Source of the DNA: Streptomyces lunaelactis
Lineage (GTDB): Bacteria; Actinomycetota; Actinomycetes; Streptomycetales; Streptomycetaceae
Direction of reading: 5' to 3'
Assembly (NCBI RefSeq): GCF_003054555.1
Contig: NZ_CP026304.1
Span: forward strand, 248,001 to 312,000
Length of the DNA stretch: 64,000 nucleotides
Under the pieces are notes generated by a model that made no database searches, was not told where the DNA came from, and saw only the letters and a program-made list of their open reading frames with translations. Made by a program: the position numbers and the translations under genes. Numbering within the stretch: position 1 is the first letter of the stretch; every line of letters begins with the position of its first letter. Below are positions 61,245 through 64,000 of the stretch, in pieces.

Positions 61245-61433
61245 CTAGCGAGTCGCGGCTCGCCACAGAGCCATGAGGACCTGCCGTCCCGCCATGACAG
61301 CTGCCGTCTGCGCGACGGCTGCGGCTGTGCCGCTGGCGGCACCGACCGGACGAACGTTGTTGACCATCTGGCCGGTGTACGCCGGCGGGGGCGGGGGCGG
61401 CGGGGCCATCTGGCCCGTGTACTGGTAGCTCAT
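61245..61433 (-). CDS. 62-residue protein with repeated YTGQM motif
   Basis: ATG 61433 follows AAAGG at seven bases. The sequence opens MSYQYTGQMAPPPPPPPAYT and repeats YTGQM around a run of seven Pro. A Gly/Ala/Thr-rich middle and an amphipathic Ala/Trp/Arg C-terminus follow. The duplicated YTGQM-Pro pattern looks like a short recognition or leader-type motif, but no modifying enzyme is adjacent. It is followed by a strong terminator, so it is a free-standing short gene. Function unknown. Confidence 0.55.
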   Translation of the reverse strand: MSYQYTGQMAPPPPPPPAYTGQMVNNVRPVGAASGTAAAVAQTAAVMAGRQVLMALWRAATR

Positions 61434-61790
61434 CGTGGACCTTTCTCTCTTCGAGTCCCCGCACAGACGAAGCGGGCTGATTCGATCCTCACTCAGATGC
61501 CTCCCGTCGGAATATGGGGGGAAGCCTGATGCTGGCGACCTGGAAACGGGATGGCCCCTGTTCAGTAGGTAGGCGCGCAACTGCGCCTTTGGGCACACGC
61601 CAAGCATCGGTGACGCTTTTCTAAACCTTCTGCGCCGCTTGGCGCGAGCCTGTCCCAGGTGATTCCAGCAAGCCGCGCGCCTTGCGGCACGTTCTTCGCC
61701 GACTCCTCGACGCTGGCGTCCTGCTGCGGAAGGTTTCAAGGCGCGGCCACCCAGAAGGACCCCACACCGGGCGATCCACCTTGATCCGCA
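61434..61790. other. Gap of about 360 bases before the IS element
   Basis: It contains the leader and promoter of the YTGQM gene. Open frames running out of the IS element continue here but are out of the transposase frame and meaningless. Confidence 0.5.
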
Positions 61791-61794
61791 CTAG

Positions 61795-63453
61795 CCTCGC
61801 CGTTTCGGTTGGGATGAGGCGGCGTCGCTGATCACGAACTGTTGGGTGGCCGAGGCGATTTCGGCACTTGGGCAGGGTGGAGGCCCGGCGCGGTGGTCGG
61901 GTTCTCCGGGGTCCTTCGGGTCGTGGGCGGACGAGGGTTTGCCGGTCAGCCGGCGGGTCGGGGCAGTGCGGCGAGGCGATGGAAGGCCGTGGCCAGTTCG
62001 TGTCTCCAGGGCCAGGTCGCCGATATTCGCAAGCGCAGGCGTCGGCCGCCGCGGGTGAGGCGGGCGGCGACGTGCAGCAGCCGGTAGCGGAGCTTCTTCG
62101 GCTCGGCAGTGGCGAGTTCGCTGTCCAGTAGCAGGACACGGGTCCAGGCCAGCAGATCGATCGCCGCGAGGCTGAGTTCGAGCCAGACGGCGTTGACGCC
62201 GACCGAATCCGGTGGTCTTGCCGCACCGGATGTGGTCCTCGACGGTGGCATGCCCGCGGTGGCGGACCTCCAGGAACTGGGCGGAGCCGCCCCCGGAATA
62301 CGGCGTGTCGGTGAGGAACACCTGATGGCGCAGACCCTCGTCCTGATCGAACATGGGACAGCTGGGCCCCGGGGTGCGGCCGCTCTCGGCGCACGATGAT
62401 GCGGGTGCCGGCCGGATAGCCGTCCAGATCGACCATGCCGGTCAGCTCGGCGACCTCGGCGCCATCACGCAGAGTCCCGTCCTGGTCCAGGGCAGGATGC
62501 CAGAGGCGGTCGGGCATGGCCCGGACAGTGCGGCGGACCGGCTCGGTGATGGCGTATCCGACCGAGAAGAAGGTACGGATTCCTCGTTTCCGCACGTCGC
62601 GGACGTGTGCCAGGAAGGCTTTCGCGGATCCGGCGCTGTCGGTGCGGACGAGGATGTCGGTGCCGTGCCGGTGGGCGTCGGGGATCTGCGCGAGCGCCTG
62701 GTCGAGCACCGTGATGTGGTCGGTGGCGGTGTTGGCGCCGGCGTTCCCGGGCCGCAGCCGGCCGGACAGTGCCTCGCCGGTGTTGGCGAGGAAGCACAGC
62801 AGCGGGTGGAAGCCGAAGCCGCCTTTATAGGTGGGTGCGGCCTGCTCTTTCTCGGTGTGGCAGGTGACCAGCGTGGCGTCGAGGTCCAGGATCAGCCCGG
62901 GCAGAATGCGTCCCGCGGCCCGGGCTGCGGGAATGCCCTCGCTTTGCTCGGCGGCCTGCAGCCAGGCGACTTCCCGGGCTTGGGCACGGGCCGAGCGCAG
63001 AGAAGACAGTGCTCTCTCATCGGTGTCGGCGAGCAGCCGCCAGGCCGTCGGTGTCGAGGCAACGGAACCGAACACCCCTGCCTGGTCCCGCAGTACGGCT
63101 AGATCCGCAATGGCCTCGCCGCCATCGGCCAGCATCACCGCCAGGTCGGTGGCGATCCGGCCCGGATCATGCCCGGTCCCGCGCGGCCGAAGCGGCCTGA
63201 GCGCGGTGGAGTACGCGGCGGTGAGCCCGGTGGCATCAGCGAGATCAGCCAGCAACCGTGCCCCGGCGTGACCGACCACCCCCGAACCATCGGCACTGAC
63301 CTGGACCTTGGGACGCAACCCGATAGCCTGCACGTAGAAAGTGCCCTCCGCCTGGACCGACAGAACCCCTCAGCAAGGTTCATCGTCCCAGGTCAGGAAG
63401 GCACTTTCGCGTTTCCGCCCCAAAGCCAGCCGTCCCCAAGTGAAACGGCGAGG
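61795..63453 (-). mobile_element. IS1380-family insertion sequence with CTAG target duplication
   Basis: The ends are inverted repeats: CCTCGCCGTTTCGGTTGGG from 61795, against the reverse complement of CCCCAAGTGAAACGGCGAGG at 63434-63453, with two mismatches. Each end is flanked by CTAG (61791-61794 and 63454-63457), fitting the 4-bp target duplication of this family. Total length is 1.66 kb, normal for IS1380. The single transposase gene is frameshifted, so the copy is not autonomous. Confidence 0.85.
61946..63333 (-). pseudogene. IS1380-family transposase with two frameshifts
   Basis: GTG 63333 starts VQAIGLRPKVQVSADGSGVV. The frame runs through the DDE core (ILDLDATLVTCHTEKEQAAP with an Asp, then ILVRTDSAGSAKAFL with the second Asp) to about 62355. 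There the family sequence moves to another frame (MFDQDEGLRHQVFLTDTPYS, RHRGHATVEDHIRCGKTTG), and near 62215 to a third (GVNAVWLELSLAAIDLLAW, RISATWPWRHELATAFHRL), ending at 61946. Both shifts lie in the last third. The catalytic residues remain but no full-length protein can be made. Confidence 0.85.
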
Positions 63454-63574
63454 CTAGCTCGCACGAGTTCGTCGCCTCGCTCGCGCAGCGGGGCACCCAT
63501 CGCCCATCCCTGGTGCCTGCGCGTTGCGCAGGACCGAGGCCCCAGGAGATCAAGGATCTCTGGGGCCCCAAATG

Positions 63575-64000
63575 CTACGAGTCACACCCTCCCGGGACAT
63601 AGCTGTAGTCGTCGAGGAAAAGTAGATTGGTGCCGAGGGCTTCCTCGTAGCTCACCGACCATGTCGATTCGAACGGCTCACTGCCCTCCACATAAAAGAT
63701 CATGACATCCCCTTGGGTAACGACATACCCAGAGAAGCCACCCTCTCTGTTCTTTGCGGCGACGCTCCCGTCGCCTGAAAAGACGTAGGTCCAGTGCCCG
63801 CCGGGTGCGTCGTTCTGGCCGCCGCACCAGGAGCCCACAACGCTCTCGGGCACGGACGGTTGCGGACCTGTGGTGGTGGGGTCCGGTTCGGGTTCTGTGG
63901 TCGTGGGGTCCGGTACGGGTTCCGTGGTCGTGGGGTCCGGTACGGGTTCCGTAGTCGTGGGGTCCGGTACGGGTTCCGTAGTCGTGGGGTCCGGTACGGG
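63575..64000 (-). CDS. Surface-type protein with EPVPDPTTT repeats, N-terminus outside window
   Basis: The frame is open to the window edge. It reads repeats of EPVPDPTTT, then a 90-residue globular end (ESVVGSWCGGQNDAPGGHWT, YVFSGDGSVAAKNREG, to GGCDS). The two-Cys globular domain resembles small exported or lipoprotein domains that follow a Pro/Thr spacer. A signal peptide or lipobox would lie beyond 64000. A GTG at 63853 would give a 92-residue product but has no reason to be the start, given the in-frame repeats. Function unknown. Confidence 0.6.
   Translation of the reverse strand, partial: PVPDPTTTEPVPDPTTTEPVPDPTTTEPVPDPTTTEPEPDPTTTGPQPSVPESVVGSWCGGQNDAPGGHWTYVFSGDGSVAAKNREGGFSGYVVTQGDVMIFYVEGSEPFESTWSVSYEEALGTNLLFLDDYSYVPGGCDS
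63870..64000 (-). repeat. 27-bp tandem repeat (at least 4.9 copies)
   Basis: Units begin at 63870, 63897, 63924, 63951 and 63978. Unit 1 is the most diverged; the others differ at one position (GTGGTCG or GTAGTCG). The repeat keeps the reading frame and encodes nine residues (EPVPDPTTT), with the first unit coding EPEPDPTTT. The array continues past the window end. Confidence 0.9.

Noticed and set aside
63870..64000. Regular 27-bp repeats resembling a CRISPR array
   Set aside because: There are no spacers; units are directly adjacent and encode an in-frame protein repeat.

Overview
The window is high-GC actinobacterial DNA, almost certainly Streptomyces. The signs are strong G/C third-position bias, GTG/TTG starts with GGAGG-type ribosome sites, ATGA/GTGA gene overlaps, and typical Streptomyces families such as NRPS, LuxR regulators, I36 inhibitors and Fic-type toxin pairs. 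No rRNA, tRNA or CRISPR array was recognised.

Region 1 (1-22 kb) is a non-ribosomal peptide gene cluster. Two NRPS genes on the minus strand (12787-21771, then 5507-12766) form a five-module line: half-C-A-T, C-A-T, C-A-T / C-A-T, C-A-T-TE. They are followed, apparently in one operon, by a PLP-dependent Ser/Thr dehydratase-like enzyme whose start overlaps the NRPS stop, and by an Sfp-type phosphopantetheinyl transferase. A TrmB/LuxR hybrid regulator, an MFS exporter, a small secreted peptide and a short hypothetical gene flank it. Pocket residues read by eye suggest aliphatic / unknown / possibly basic / aliphatic / aromatic monomers. No epimerisation, methylation or MbtH function is visible.

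Region 2 (22-29 kb) holds a broken nucleotidyltransferase, a zinc-motif hypothetical protein, and an ABC exporter operon (ATPase, FtsX-type permease, and a 35-residue membrane peptide). The operon is divergent from a TetR regulator, with perfect or near-perfect inverted repeats between them.

Region 3 (29-46 kb) is a mobile, decayed zone. It has an IS630 fragment, a frameshifted tyrosine recombinase with a TnpC-like partner, a TPR protein plus CHAT protease pair facing a membrane protein, and a complete 4.5-kb Tn554-like tnpA-tnpB-tnpC element with 12-bp terminal inverted repeats. That element is inserted in dnaE2, which also carries an N-terminal frameshift and lacks its 3' end. The 3' break resembles the end of a second element of the same kind. 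An adjacent ATP-dependent DNA ligase gene is also decayed.

Region 4 (46-64 kb) is rich in conflict and regulatory genes. It has an RHH/Fic-like toxin-antitoxin pair, two VOC proteins, an I36 inhibitor, a STAND NTPase, a PIN toxin-antitoxin pair with a 24-bp palindrome, an SNase-like nuclease, a sigma-70-family gene with partner, and a gamma-carbonic-anhydrase-like protein. It also has a mirror-image duplication of a [HTH protein / small membrane protein] pair, a small YTGQM-repeat protein, an inactive IS1380 element with CTAG target duplication, and a surface protein running off the right edge.

The best candidates for undescribed biology are the TPR-CHAT-membrane protein cargo (34.1-37.9 kb) and the duplicated HTH/small-TM modules (57.6-61.0 kb). 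Start codons were chosen from ribosome-binding sites and family N-termini. All functional calls come from motif reading, not from database searches.
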